This document shows positions 34,301-41,163 of a stretch of DNA of 64,000 bases, in pieces. Source of the DNA: Erpetoichthys calabaricus. Taxonomy: Eukaryota; Chordata; Cladistia; Polypteriformes; Polypteridae. Position numbers and translations under genes: made by a program. The notes under the pieces were generated by a model. It did not search any database, was not told the DNA's origin, and was given only the letters and a program-made list of their open reading frames with translations. How positions within the stretch are numbered: the stretch's first letter is position 1; each line of letters starts with the position of its first letter. The stretch covers positions 81,269,450 to 81,333,449 of the forward strand of contig NC_041404.2 in the NCBI RefSeq assembly GCF_900747795.2. Reading direction: 5' to 3'.

Positions 34301-35073
34301 ACTAACAGCTGTACGAAGCAGTGAGGGTGTCGCTTTATTTTGTGTGATTGGAGGTTTAAGAAGTCTTTTTTAGAACATGTTGTTATATTTCAGTTGTTTT
34401 TTTGAGCTACATAGCTCACAACCTCTGGCCGCCCTAACTAAACTGCATGTCAACGACTCTGGTTCTGGAGTAAAAACGTCAAAACAATAGCTGGCCTTCG
34501 CAAACTCCAGATTTGAAATGATTTGAAAATGTATGACAAACGAAAATCAAGAAATGTGATTTAGCTGAAGAAACAAAACACTCCACGTAAAAAGTCAATA
34601 CCGCATAAGCGGCAGCGACTGCTATTGGATGGGTTTGCAAAAAAGAAAGAAGAAAAACTATTGTTACATTTTTGTGAATGTTTTATTGTGGACTGTGGAT
34701 ATCCTGGATAGTAGGATAAGCAGCTTCGAAAAAAGAATTAACTTAAATTCGTTAACATCTATCAATATATATACTGTGCCGTCCATAAGGTTTCGTAAAA
34801 ACACAAAATTGTATTTTACATATATCGCCCAATCTAAAGTCGAACACCACTTGGGCAACACGTTTAAACGGCGTTAGAAATTCATGACACGTCCGCATTG
34901 CGCTTTAACCTGAATATCCCTCCAGCTAGCCCGACCGTAACGTTTGCGTTCGTTGTCAAGAAACTCAGGACTTCTCAAAAATATCATACCTTCTGTTTAA
35001 AGTCGACCAAGATACGTTGTTGTATTTCAATGACATCTCGCAGCTGTTCATAAACCAGTGTTGAACTGTGCAT
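11459..35073 (-). CDS. SPATA24: Spermatogenesis-associated protein 24, six coding exons
   Basis: Six short exons joined across matching phases give a 187-residue coiled-coil protein: 34990-35073, 26972-27037, 25877-26007, 18640-18710, 18217-18319 and 11459-11567, all minus strand. The start [16 protein letters not shown] is preceded in frame by a stop. The product aligns along most of its length with human SPATA24 as I remember it (about 205 residues): LRDVIE at the N-terminus, an [10 protein letters not shown] helix mid-protein, RYNEIES across the exon 4/5 junction, and [13 protein letters not shown] near the C-terminus. The human protein is testis-enriched and has been linked to nuclear and chromatin interactions in germ cells. 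It has no enzymatic motif. Introns 1, 3 and 5 are 6.6-8 kb and transposon-filled, and a PIF/Harbinger element lies just upstream. PROB1 and DNAJC18 flank it. Confidence 0.88.
11686..12656 (+). mobile_element. Non-autonomous Helitron
   Basis: The 5' end TCCTGGCAGGGAGACC follows an A, and the 3' end is a GC-rich hairpin region (GGGCGAGCGAAGCAAGC) closing in CTAG before a T. Insertion between A and T with TC...CTAG ends is the Helitron rule. No Rep or helicase coding is left. The interior carries three diverged copies of a roughly 160-bp unit starting near 11812, 12167 and 12329, each with 'ACAAGCAGAACA' and an AGCAGCAGC stretch. Confidence 0.8.
11812..12445 (+). repeat. Three internal repeats in the Helitron
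   Basis: Three related units share 'CAAGCAGAACAYGCA', AGCAGCAGC and a 'TCTTAGTGTG' block. Spacing is about 355 and 160 bp, so one inter-unit segment is longer. They look like tandem amplification within this Helitron lineage. Confidence 0.55.
12657..13970. other. Intron 5 DNA with old dispersed repeat
   Basis: No exon is visible. At about 12845-13040 the text resembles an old interspersed repeat ('GGCCATTCAGCCCAACAAGC', then 'ACATCAAGTCGAG'), which I have seen in non-teleost fish but cannot assign to a class. The rest is AT-rich and featureless. Confidence 0.35.
13975..14078 (+). repeat. SINE/L2-type fragment
   Basis: It contains 'ACATGTTCTCCCTGAGTCTG' and then 'GTTTCCTCCAGGTGCTC', the widespread fish SINE body. 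Neither end is recognisable. Confidence 0.6.
14150..14342 (+). mobile_element. Terminal fragment of a Tc1-like transposon
   Basis: The last part of a Tc1 element remains: a degraded transposase C-terminal end, then 'CTCCATATTAATGCCCATGG', then the right terminus CAGGTGTCCACAAATTTTTG ending in ATAGTG. This is a common fish Tc1 end. The left nine-tenths are missing, so it is a dead truncated copy. Confidence 0.6.
14905..15080 (+). repeat. tRNA-derived SINE, plus orientation
   Basis: The tRNA-like head has a degenerate box A (ATGGTTAGC) and box B (GGGTTCAAATC), followed by 'CATGTGGAGTTTGCAAGTTG', the standard body. It faces a second SINE head at 15095-15176. Confidence 0.6.
15095..15176 (-). 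repeat. tRNA-derived SINE head, minus orientation
   Basis: On the minus strand this reads GGGTGGCACAGTAGTGCAGG, then CAGGGTTCAG, a SINE head of the same type pointing toward its neighbour. The body is absent or merged with the plus-strand copy. Confidence 0.55.
15690..16765 (+). repeat. Internal tandem duplication, interrupted by hAT
   Basis: Two copies of a roughly 220-bp unit share 'GTCAGGAG', a GAGAGAGA run, 'AAACAATCAAAAATCAA', 'TTTTAAGTATGCGAAGCAC' and 'GCAATGTGAAGGTA'. Copy one runs from about 15690 to the hAT site at 15868 and resumes at 16485; copy two runs from about 16520 to 16765. The hAT therefore landed after, or at the edge of, the duplication. Confidence 0.6.
15876..16484. mobile_element. 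Non-autonomous hAT element, 609 bp
   Basis: An exact 8-bp target duplication, CTCTAGGC, sits at 15868-15875 and 16485-16492. The imperfect terminal inverted repeats are CAGCTGTGCGCAACC on the left and CAGGCATGCGCAACC read inward from the right. The interior is rich in GCGGCCGT and ends with two tandem copies of a 34-bp unit near 16387-16455. No transposase remains. Exact duplications and intact ends indicate a young insertion. Confidence 0.8.
16968..18059 (-). mobile_element. Tc1-like transposon, internally deleted
   Basis: The ends are CAGTGCATCCGGAAAGTATT and its inverted partner CAGCGCATCCAGAAAGTATT, flanked by TA. The transposase lies on the minus strand. Length is about 1.09 kb against about 1.6 kb for complete Tc1 elements. 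The element is inserted inside the Tigger-like element. A right-end fragment of the same family lies at 61890-62072. Confidence 0.85.
17040..17680 (-). pseudogene. Tc1 transposase remnant
   Basis: From 17680 the frame starts [20 protein letters not shown] and gives the helix-turn-helix domain, with [20 protein letters not shown] recognisable. A second piece at 17230-17040 holds the first catalytic aspartate ([12 protein letters not shown]) and [19 protein letters not shown]. The segment with the second aspartate and the glutamate is missing, so the protein cannot be catalytic. At least one frame change separates the two pieces. Confidence 0.8.
18217..18319 (-). CDS. SPATA24: SPATA24 exon 5
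   Basis: The acceptor is TATTATTACAG at 18320 and the donor AAA/GTAAGT at 18217/18216. An earlier GTAACT at 18227 is a weaker donor and breaks the phase with exon 6, so I chose the later one. It encodes [20 protein letters not shown] and continues as coiled coil to QKVTL. Confidence 0.85.
18640..18710 (-). CDS. SPATA24: SPATA24 exon 4
   Basis: The acceptor is CACGTAG at 18711 and the donor AATG/GTAAGC at 18640/18639. It encodes [20 protein letters not shown] and SRYN, matching the human stretch LSSVKSKVLQESSKKDQLIT. Both boundary phases fit the neighbouring exons. Confidence 0.85.
18724..19780. other. Intron 3 DNA, no gene seen
   Basis: AT-rich, with no exon, recognisable repeat end or RNA gene. 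Any transposon here is too decayed to identify by eye. Confidence 0.4.
19786..20300 (+). repeat. Possible solo LTR
   Basis: The segment has the look of an LTR: a GC-richer 5' part, a TATA-like CATAAAAGG near 20090, AATAAA near 20228 and an end near CCCCCTACA. No flanking duplication is clear and no internal retroelement sequence adjoins it, so this stays a weak call. Confidence 0.3.
20866..22101. mobile_element. 1.24-kb palindromic element with tandem-repeat arms
   Basis: Two near-identical inverted arms (20866-21247 and 21757-22101) enclose about 510 bp. Each arm starts ACGAGCTGTATATACCCGGC with CGTTGCCCGGG next, then carries a tandem series of a roughly 40-bp unit built on CCTAATCGGTCAAACAG: seven units on the left, six on the right. 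The spacer has its own perfect hairpins at 21395-21436 and 21595-21618. No coding capacity is visible. The CCCGGCGTTGCCCGGG end occurs in mobile repeats of many animals, but I cannot assign the class; a foldback or Helitron-2-like element is possible. Confidence 0.7.
21395..21436. repeat. Perfect 18-bp hairpin in palindrome spacer
   Basis: ATGAATAAACTTTTGCTA at 21395-21412 is exactly inverted at 21419-21436, with a 6-nt loop. A second hairpin, ACCCTTCAG/CTGAAGGGT, lies at 21595-21618. Confidence 0.8.
22102..22205 (+). repeat. AT/AC-rich simple repeat
   Basis: Mixed (TA)n and (CA)n simple sequence directly abuts the palindrome's right end. Confidence 0.7.
22206..22340 (+). mobile_element. Helitron-like 3' terminal fragment
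   Basis: The segment ends with a short hairpin (CGCTGCGAAGCG) followed by GGGTATTTTGCTAG and a T. That is the hairpin-plus-CTAG end expected of Helitrons. The 5' part is not recognisable. Confidence 0.5.
22341..22388 (+). repeat. (TA)n microsatellite
   Basis: About 24 TA units directly follow the Helitron-like CTAG end. Confidence 0.9.
22905..23310 (-). pseudogene. Helitron helicase C-terminal remnant
   Basis: On the minus strand, near 22950-23020, the translation includes [20 protein letters not shown], close to the FSHGQLYVALSRV motif that ends Helitron Pif1-like helicases. Upstream pieces such as [17 protein letters not shown] fit the preceding region. Several stops and frame changes interrupt it, so it is an old dead copy. 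Confidence 0.65.
23650..25860. other. Intron 3 DNA with decayed SINE
   Basis: No exon is visible. Near 24610-24660 a minus-strand box B (GGGTTCAAATCC) marks an old tRNA-derived SINE head. A stretch near 23320-23420 ('GGGTTGCCACCCGTCCTTT') resembles a fish DNA-transposon end, but its partner end is not found. Confidence 0.35.
25877..26007 (-). CDS. SPATA24: SPATA24 exon 3
   Basis: The acceptor is CTAATCCAAG at 26008 and the donor AAAAC/GTAAGC at 25877/25876. It encodes the central coiled coil [20 protein letters not shown] followed by [19 protein letters not shown], which corresponds to human EVEVLSKQLEKEKLAFEK. Confidence 0.88.
26429..26904. mobile_element. Tc1-type MITE with nested repeat
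   Basis: The inverted ends are CAGTCATGGCCAAAAGTTTT on the left and TAGTCATGGGCAAAAGTTTT read inward from the right, with TA on both sides. About 476 bp with no transposase. A LINE/SINE tail at 26632-26757 is inserted inside it. Confidence 0.75.
26632..26757 (+). repeat. L2-type SINE/LINE tail with (GGAT)n
   Basis: It contains GCGGTGGGTTGGCACCCTGC, then TGTTGGCTGGGATTGGCTCC, then AATGGATGGATGGATGG, the standard 3' tail of a widespread fish repeat. It lies within the MITE at 26429-26904. Confidence 0.75.
26972..27037 (-). CDS. SPATA24: SPATA24 exon 2
   Basis: The acceptor is TTTGTTCAAAG at 27038 and the donor GAG/GTATTT at 26972/26971. It is exactly 22 codons in phase 0: [20 protein letters not shown] and LE. 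It corresponds to human DENFVSKEEFQAVEKKL. Confidence 0.85.
27115..27310 (-). repeat. Decayed SINE
   Basis: On the minus strand GGGTAGCACAGTCATTTGAA begins a degenerate SINE head, and GCATGTGCAGAG-like body text sits within it. Heavily substituted. Confidence 0.4.
27330..29398. other. Intron 1 DNA, no exon seen
   Basis: No exon, RNA gene or clear element end. Open frames at 28708-29046 look random: no recognisable motif and no splice context. Text near 28000-28150 resembles a much decayed LINE but is not convincing. Confidence 0.35.
29399..31329 (-). mobile_element. Helitron with partial Rep, internally deleted
   Basis: On the minus strand the element starts TCTTGCGACAAGATGTGATC at 31329 after an A, and ends GGGTAGGCGAGCGAAGCCCC then CTAG at 29399 before a T. 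It encodes the Helitron N-terminal domain and the beginning of the Rep region, but no helicase. At 1.93 kb it is far shorter than autonomous Helitrons (usually above 5 kb), so the HUH and helicase parts have been deleted. Fragments of related Helitrons lie at 41085-41220 and 46292-47129. Confidence 0.85.
29790..30836 (-). pseudogene. Helitron Rep/helicase N-terminal remnant
   Basis: Three blocks run in order on the minus strand. At 30836-30447 is the zinc-finger-like N-terminal part ([20 protein letters not shown], then GPYAMRI). At 30351-30067 is [13 protein letters not shown] and [18 protein letters not shown]. Near 30000-29860 is [13 protein letters not shown] and [18 protein letters not shown], the start of the Rep domain. 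Block changes mean at least two frame shifts and at least one stop. The HUH motif and all helicase motifs are absent. Confidence 0.85.
31352..31500 (+). repeat. SINE 3' part with (ATT)n tail
   Basis: It contains AGCGCTTTGAGTATTGAG, whose ends pair with the following AAAGCGCT, then TATATAAATGTAATGAATTA and an ATT run. The same tail occurs in reverse at 4022-4080. Confidence 0.65.
31500..32730. other. Intron 1 DNA, no exon seen
   Basis: No exon is visible. Near 31650 the words GGTGACCAGATTTTCAAAG resemble a transposon end without partner. A poly-A run lies at 32522-32536. Confidence 0.3.
32740..33810 (+). repeat. Dispersed repeat family, copy 1, interrupted by hAT
   Basis: With the hAT at 32826-33418 removed, the text ('ATGTTGCTTTATTATTTTC', 'CTAGAGTGACTGAAACAATA', 'GTGGGGTAGATTGC', then a TGTGTATGTGTG stretch) parallels 41290-41740. 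The class is unknown; both copies may be remains of the same LTR or DNA element. Confidence 0.45.
32826..33418. mobile_element. Non-autonomous hAT element, 593 bp
   Basis: The ends are CAGTGCTTCCCAAACTCGGT on the left and CAGTACTTTCCAAACTATTT read inward from the right. An exact 8-bp target duplication, ATCTAGAG, lies at 32818-32825 and 33419-33426. The interior has no transposase. A further ATCTAGAG follows at once (33429-33436). Confidence 0.85.
33820..34080. other. Intron 1 DNA, no feature
   Basis: Nothing recognisable apart from a C run at 33885. Confidence 0.3.
34085..34290 (+). repeat. tRNA-derived SINE (V-SINE-like)
   Basis: A tRNA-like head (box A 'TAGTGGTTAAGG', box B 'GGGTTCAAATCC') is followed by a central part and a tail 'AAGGCGTCAGTCAAATGC', which resembles the 'AAAGCGTCTGCTAAATG' tail of many fish SINEs. 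Confidence 0.65.
34990..35073 (-). CDS. SPATA24: SPATA24 exon 1 coding part
   Basis: ATG at 35071-35073 starts [20 protein letters not shown] and runs 28 codons to the donor AAG/GTATGA at 34990/34989, phase 0. The frame upstream closes with a TGA near 35120, so no earlier methionine is available. The human start region also contains LDQLRDVIESQ. Confidence 0.85.
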
Positions 35074-35279
35074 TTTACCAAACAATTCTGACAGTGTGAA
35101 AGTTGCTTCTCCACAGTCAAATCAGAAACTGTATTCTTCAGACGCTGCGCTGTTGTCGTCTTGGTAACGTTAACGACAGTGCCGGGTTTCCAAATGACAG
35201 TCGTATTCTGATGCCGCAAAGTGTGTCTGTCGCAAACTTTTTTTTCTGTAGTGAGACGGTAACAATGGAAAAAGCCCAG
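35074..35279 (-). promoter_or_regulatory. SPATA24 5' UTR / promoter-proximal region
   Basis: GC-richer, CpG-containing sequence lies directly upstream of the SPATA24 start, with matching GC-rich text continuing beyond the Harbinger insertion at 37080-37140 (GGGTGCGCGAATTGAACGG, then CACACACGTCACACAGC). It was probably one CpG-rich promoter before the transposon split it. No TATA box is obvious. Confidence 0.4.
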
Positions 35280-35430
35280 GGGGGTATTTTTCGTACGTCG
35301 CTTAAACCATCCGAGATCAAGTGCCTCATCTTGAATGAGTTAATGCCAGTGAAACTCATCCAGATAAGTCGGTTTTTCAAACGCAGCTGTGTATTAGATT
35401 AGTGTAGCTGGATCTAATCATAAGAGATGA

Positions 35431-36298
35431 ATGCGCGCGCCCGCGCTGAGTGAAAAGCCCATATATATTGAGTCTAGAAAACATGATCAGCAAGTCTTTG
35501 ATAGGCTGCAACATAATGACGAAAGAACGGGCGCATTTTTTTTCACACACGCGGCGCAAGACCTTTTATTCGAAGGACACGAAGAATTTCAAGATTTAAT
35601 ATACACAAGGGGTAACACTGCAAAAGCAGCCCAGACCAGAAAAGACGGCTGGCAAAAAGTGCCCGAAAAAATTAAACGCTAAGTAGTGTACATTGTACTT
35701 ACTGAATGCAGCGTTTCATTTCCTATGTGTCAGATTAATTATTATTTAATATGTCATAATTCCAGATTAAACGTGAGCACAAGGAGAACATGGGAACAGG
35801 TTAAAGTGAAGTACAAGAATATACTTCAAACTGGTAAATATTGGTATATAACTATTTAAAGAATTGTTGACATAAAGAATCATATATAATATAAAAAACA
35901 TTAATTGTAAAGCTAATAAGGAGGCAGACAAGCAAAAAAACAGGTGGAGGTCCACGCGGTCCAGACCTAACCCCTGCAGAAGAGTTGGCTCTCCAGCAAA
36001 ATGCCCATCGCCTTGTTTCTGAGGGCATTCCAGGGCAAAGCTCCTCCTCAGAACCAGTGGCAGGATGCAGTGGTCATTTCATTTCAGGTAAAGGATGGTC
36101 ATTGCATATTTGTCCTCCATGTGTGCTATAGATATGTTCCATATAGCCCTCTTTTTTGTTGGGTCAGTTGCAGGGAATGTCATGTCCCTTGAACCTGTGT
36201 CTGACCAACGAGATATTAACGAAGGTCAAATATTTGATGAAGACACTGTGTCTGATTATTCATCAGGAGGAGAGGTACATTTTCCAAATAATGTTTGA
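35431..36298 (+). CDS. Harbinger Myb/SANT-like protein, spliced
   Basis: Exon 1 starts at ATG 35431 and encodes THAAQDLLFEGHEEFQDLIY and TRGNTAKAAQTRKDGWQKV, the first helices of a Myb/SANT DNA-binding domain. After an AG acceptor near 35764 the domain continues (RRTWEQVKVKYKNILQT) to GTAAAT near 35834. Later pieces encode GGGPRGPDLTPAEELALQQN up to the donor CAG/GTAAAG near 36088, and after an acceptor near 36172, NVMSLEPVSDQRDINEG and EDTVSDYSSGGE. The first intron's donor looks altered (CTAAGT where GTAAGT is expected). In this family the Myb protein helps bring the transposase to the nucleus and element ends. Confidence 0.6.
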
Positions 36299-36299
36299 T

Positions 36300-36844
36300 C
36301 AAACTCCACTGTGATCAGTTCCATGTGCCCCAATCACATTTGGAAATCCTGGTAATGAGAATGTTAGGCTGATTGTGGGATTCTTTATGGAACTGTGGGT
36401 GTTTTAGCCTGTGTATTGCCTACCTGCAATGGCATGAAACGCCTCTTTTATTGTCTGCACACGCAGGTGTCCGGGAAACACAATGAAAACCTGAAGGAAA
36501 TGTTTAAGAGCCAAACAGACTTTACGAATTGCCTGGCAAACTGCACTTTTCGATAGATGTTCCGCATCGCCTACAGTATATAAAAAAGTGCCGCTTGCAA
36601 GAAACCTCAAAGCAATGCCTACTGTCTGTGTGGTTGTGAGAGCCCGACTTCGCCGAGTTTGACTTCGAATATACGGAGCTAATAAATCTTTGAGGTACAA
36701 TATTCCCCCTCGGCTACAGCGGTATCTTTCGTACAGAATTTCCTCCGGGGGCAATAAAGGATCTTGCCGATCGCGCAAAACCCTCTTTATATGAAATTCT
36801 CTTCGTATAATTTGCGCACCAATATCAATTGGTCGCTCATTCAT
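36300..36844 (-). pseudogene. HARBI1-like transposase, catalytic half missing
   Basis: From ATG 36844 (MNERPIDIGAQIIRREFHIK) the frame is open to a splice donor (GCAG/GTAGGC) near 36416. It contains ILYERYRCSRGGILYLKDLL, TRRSRALTTTQTVGIALRFL and TVGDAEHLSKSAVCQAIRKV, the usual N-terminal half. After an acceptor near 36354 the next exon begins GFPNVIGAHGTDH, where family members read GFPNVIGCIDGTH, and then sequence similarity ends. The DDE catalytic residues are therefore absent. Exon 1 itself looks undamaged. Confidence 0.8.
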
Positions 36845-37140
36845 GAACGGCGAAGCCCTGACTGGATGACTTCCACGCACAGTCACTGATCACGTGTGTA
36901 AACTAATCCTTGTTTACGTAGAACAAACCTGCTCCGAGCAGGTTTGCGGATTTGGATGTGTTGCTATGACAACACTTCCAGCAAGAGTTTCAAAAAACTG
37001 ACAGATCCAGGATCAGGCCAAATCGTCAACAATTACATCCGGCTAAGCCAGTAATCCACGTACGAAAAATACCCCCCAGGGGTGCGCGAATTGAACGGAC
37101 GCTTTAACCCACACACGTCACACAGCGACAATTAAATCAT

Positions 37141-37795
37141 TAACAAAAGTGTAAATTTCCGTTTCCCCTGTTGAATTTGCCACCGTTGCTGATGCCATTC
37201 CTGACAAGGTGATCGCATTAATTAAAAATGCAGATTTTGCTGTTGTGAACTCTTCTGAGTGATTTATATATAGGAGATAGTACGTTATTAGACAGAAAAT
37301 GTAATCATGGGCTTAAATGAGGACTGTGTAAACCCTTGTGTAATGACTTTAATGTATTTCTTTTTGGCACGCAAAATTTGATAAATGGATACATGTCTGT
37401 GTATCTATGTGCTCATCCGGTTGCTGTCTTTGTCATTGCAGCAGATGGCGCATCACACACATTTGTGGAACTAAAATGCATTGCATTTATAATTCCAATA
37501 GTTGGTACACCGCAAACATTAACACTGCTTTTACAAATCCTATAGCAAATGTCATATCATAGAGAGATGCTGTATGCATTGCATGGTGCACTGCAAATAT
37601 TAACGTGGAGGTCTTCATTGATTACTTTGATTTCAACCCCTCTTAGGTAGCCCAACTAGTAAAGGAATAAGTGACTGTGTATCGGTGTGTCCATCTGATT
37701 GCTATGTCTTTGCCATTCCAACAAATAGCCCATCACAGACATTTGTAGGAATAAACTGTATTGCACTTGTCATTCCAACAGATGGTGCTTCACAA
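37141..37795. other. SPATA24-DNAJC18 intergenic DNA
   Basis: No gene. The motif 'GCATTGCACTTGTCATTCCA' and related words recur near 37435, 37490 and 37765, suggesting an imperfect local duplication. Confidence 0.3.
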
Positions 37796-37802
37796 GCATT
37801 TG

Positions 37803-38030
37803 TAGTGAAAAGTCAAGCAAAATGACACCTTTTATTGGCTAACTAAAAAGATTACAACATGCAGGCTTTCGAGGCAACTCGAGTGCCTTCTTCAGGGCAG
37901 AAGGGGCCTGAGTTGCCTCGACAGCTTGCATGCTGTAAGCTTTTTAGTTAGCCAATAAAAGGTGTCATTTTGCTTGACTTTTCACTATATTCATAATGGC
38001 TAACACGGTACAACACCCTAGTACTACAAG
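37803..38030. mobile_element. Foldback MITE
   Basis: TAGTGAAAAGTCAAGCAAAA at 37803 is inverted at 37968-37987, and the arms continue through CACCTTTTATTGGCTAACTA to a central 'CTTCTTCAGGGCAGAAGGGG'. An extra tail, ATGGCTAACACGGTACAACA, ends near CTAGTACT. This is a familiar fish MITE; I do not recall its superfamily with certainty. Confidence 0.65.
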
Positions 38031-38039
38031 CATTTGCAT

Positions 38040-39745
38040 TCAGGCACCATCAGTTGCAAAGGCAAATGAATTTTATTATGCATTACAAAATACACTCCAA
38101 TATATGGCATACTGCAAACATTAACACTGATGTCCACATTCATTCCTTAGATCCATCTCATTTTGAACAGGTAACACAGTTAGTGTTGACTGTAAAACTG
38201 TATGGACAGCCCCAAATTGAAATTGTCTAGTCAAAGTAGTCACTTATAGAATTGTACATAAAATTTATCCTTTCAAAATAACCCCAGACCAATTTAAGCA
38301 TGATCAAGATGAACTTTGTACATTTTGTGCTAATATAAAATAAACTGTTTTACATTTATTTGCTATATGTCATCTTTCTGGGTTGAAATTCAAAATTACA
38401 TGTCTAGAACATTTACGATTAATGTTACCTTGTCACAAGTCAACCACCACATGTTGTGTTCCGTGAGGAATACCACCACTAGAGAAATGATATACATTAT
38501 TAATTTGGTATTGTTTATTGAGAGATTTCATATACCAGTACATAAAGCTAAATCGACTTCCACTGCTTGTTATGTGTAAAATTGAACTTCTGTGGTATTT
38601 AAATTTATTAAGTATGCTGAAAATCAAGAAGGAAAAGAGGACAACTGAAATATGTAAAAGCTCTTCTTTGTAGGTCATATGGATATCTGTGGTTGCTGAT
38701 GGACTCTATTGTACATTGTCTTACAATTGTGTTTTTTGAGTAATAATAATAATAATAAAAACTGCTACATTTCAAGTGTAGTACTTGATAGCAGAATAGG
38801 AGTACCTGTATGCTATTCATAATCTGAGCCCTGTACTTCAAAATGTTTAAATTGAATGAATGAAACTGCATTGGAATTAAGCTTATTTATCCATGAATCA
38901 TTATATTGATCCTGCTTAATTAAATAAAGCTGATGTTAAATTATGCAACTTCAAGTCGTTGGGTATGTCAGATTTGCTGCCTGTAGTTGTTGATCACATC
39001 GCCAGACTGTGTTAATTTTACATAACTAAGTATCGCTGACCATGTCACATTTCGCAACGATCTTCCTACCCCTTTTTGTGACAGCCAATAGCTTGTCAGA
39101 AATGGCACTGTACACAGCGTTAACAGCTTTTTTCATTCTGTGATGGTATTTAGAACAAAAGACATCAGACAGATAAGCTTCTCTTCTGTTTGTGTGGTCC
39201 AAATCCCATATATTCTTTATTCGTCGTCACTGTATTATATTCATTGTACACAGCCTGCATCAACCACTAAAGACAAACTCAAAAGTATTTGATTTTATTG
39301 GAGTGAGTAGTGGATTAGTTGAAACAAGTCGCTGGCTATGTCACATTAGGCGACTGACTTCACGGGAGGTTGACTTGTTTGCTTCTGACTGGCTAAGATT
39401 ATGTATAAGAAAGTTGAAACCGAAACTCACTGTAAAAGACACAATGTGACATAGCAGGAATGCATCAAGTCAGAACCAATCCCAGCAGAGCCAGCTGTAG
39501 ATGGGGTGGAGGAAGGCCAGCCCATAGGAGCACAATCTCATTTTTTTCTTTTTTTTTTTTTCTATTTACTATTCAAAAGGAGACTGTTTAACATTATACC
39601 CTTGGTTTATTGTTATTATTGCATTAGGGTTTACTATGCTTATCCAGGGCCACTTATTAACACCATTCCTTGGGTTTATTATCTTAATATTTCAAGACTA
39701 TTGAAGATTATATTTTATGCATATAGTATTTAGCAAGAAGTTCAG
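38040..39745. other. Intergenic DNA, no gene seen
   Basis: No gene is visible. A (TAA)n tract lies near 38742-38758. 'CTATGTCACATTAGGCGACT' (39333) and 'ACAATGTGACATAGCAGG' (39441) flank a segment as partial inverted repeats, but I could not define an element. Confidence 0.3.
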
Positions 39746-39749
39746 AATG

Positions 39750-41080
39750 CAATCCCTGCAATCACCAACACGAACGGAGATAAAATCTTTGACCATAAAA
39801 ATATAATGCACACATTTAGAGACTACTATAAATCCTTATATTCTACTGAGTTTAAAGAAGATAACACACAATCTAATGTTTTTCTGGATGCATTACAGAT
39901 ACCACAAATAGATACTCTTAGTGCAGAGGAATTGGAAAAACCTTTGGCGCTATCAGAATTCTTAGATGCTATAAAGTCACTTGAGAGTGGGAAAGCAGCA
40001 GGCCCTGATGGCTACCCTGTCGAATTTTATAAGAAATTCTCCACTCAGCTAGCTCCCCTCTTATTAGCAACATTTACAGAAGCTAGACACAATCAAATTC
40101 TACCTCAAACATTTTGCCAAGCATTAATCGCCGTCTTTTCTAAACAAAATAAGGACTTATTACAATGCGCATCATACAGACCAATTTCACTACTGAAAAA
40201 TGATGTTAAGATACTCTCCAAAATCCTAGCTAGAAGGACTGAGAAAGTGCTGCCTTCAGTAATATCACAAGATCAAACTGGATTTATTAAAGGCCAACAC
40301 TTAGCTTCCAATCTTAGCAAAGTCAAACACCCCAGAGATATTATTATCATTGGATGCAGAAAAAGCATTTGATATGATTGAATGGAACTACCTTTTCACT
40401 ACATTAGAGAAATTTGGGTTTGGCCCGAACATTTGTGCATGGATCAAACTACTGTATACCAATCCAGAAGCTTCAGTTTGTATTAGCAACATTTGTTCAG
40501 TCTACTTTAAACTAGAACGTGGTACCAGACAAGGATGCCCCTTGTCACCACTGCTATTTGCAATCGACATTGAACCACTGGCAGTTCACTGTCAAAATGC
40601 TTATCAGTACTTCTTTATATTCCCTGTTTTGTGCCCCTATTAATGCAAGTTATCGCCAATATACTAATAATCCAATTGTGCTTCACTCGCTCAGAATATG
40701 GAACCAATGTAGAAAGCATTTTAAGATGGAGAATCTTTTATCTGTGGCACCTCTGCACGAGAACCTCCTTTTTCAACCCTCGCAAACATATGCAGTTTTT
40801 AATATCTGGAAAACATTTGGGATTAAATTACTTGGAGATCTTTATATAGAAAACATCTTTGCATCCTATGAACAATTACATTTTAAATTTAACTTTACAG
40901 CAACACATTTCTTTCACTATCTTCAAATTAGAAACTTTGTCAAACAGGACCTGCCCGATTTTCCTCATCTCTCACCTTCCTCTATGCTGGGAAAAATATT
41001 GCTCAGTCTCAAGGACTCAGACAGCATTTCTGGAATATATAAAATTATTTTACAATCCCTCCCTTTCACCAAGTTTGTTT
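39750..41080 (+). pseudogene. L1/Tx1-like LINE ORF2 fragment
   Basis: The reverse-transcriptase fingers and palm regions read in order: FLDAIKSLESGKAAGPDGYP, CASYRPISLLKNDVKILSKI, QDQTGFIKGQHLASNL, then in another frame LDAEKAFDMIEWNYLFTTLE and GTRQGCPLSPLLFAIDIEPL. The YADD catalytic segment and what follows are missing; a third frame resumes with C-terminal text (LRIWNQCRKHF). The 5' endonuclease part is absent. At least two frame changes and one large internal deletion, so it is long dead. The 3' end runs into Helitron sequence near 41085. Confidence 0.8.
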
Positions 41081-41084
41081 GGTG

Positions 41085-41163
41085 AAAGTGAAATCCACAT
41101 ATGCAAGCGGCAGAGACGCCGGAGAGTTGGCGAGCGAAGTGAGCAGGGGGTGAAGCCCCCCAG
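41085..41163 (+). mobile_element. Helitron 3' terminal fragment
   Basis: The text GGTGAAAGTGAAATCCACAT, then GTTGGCGAGCGAAGTGAGCA, GGGGGTGAAGCCCCCCAGC is the same 3' end as at 47085-47129, with CCAG for the usual CTAG. Confidence 0.65.

Larger units (their letters stand above)
35280..37076. mobile_element. PIF/Harbinger transposon, internally deleted
   Basis: The inverted ends begin GGGGGTATTTTTCGTACG on both sides, with a 3-bp target duplication CAG (35277-35279 and 37077-37079). It carries the two genes typical of PIF/Harbinger elements facing each other: a Myb/SANT-like gene on the plus strand and a HARBI1-like transposase on the minus strand. The transposase lacks its catalytic half, so the 1.8-kb element is non-autonomous. 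Its near-perfect ends suggest a fairly recent insertion. It lies about 0.2 kb upstream of the SPATA24 start codon. Confidence 0.88.
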
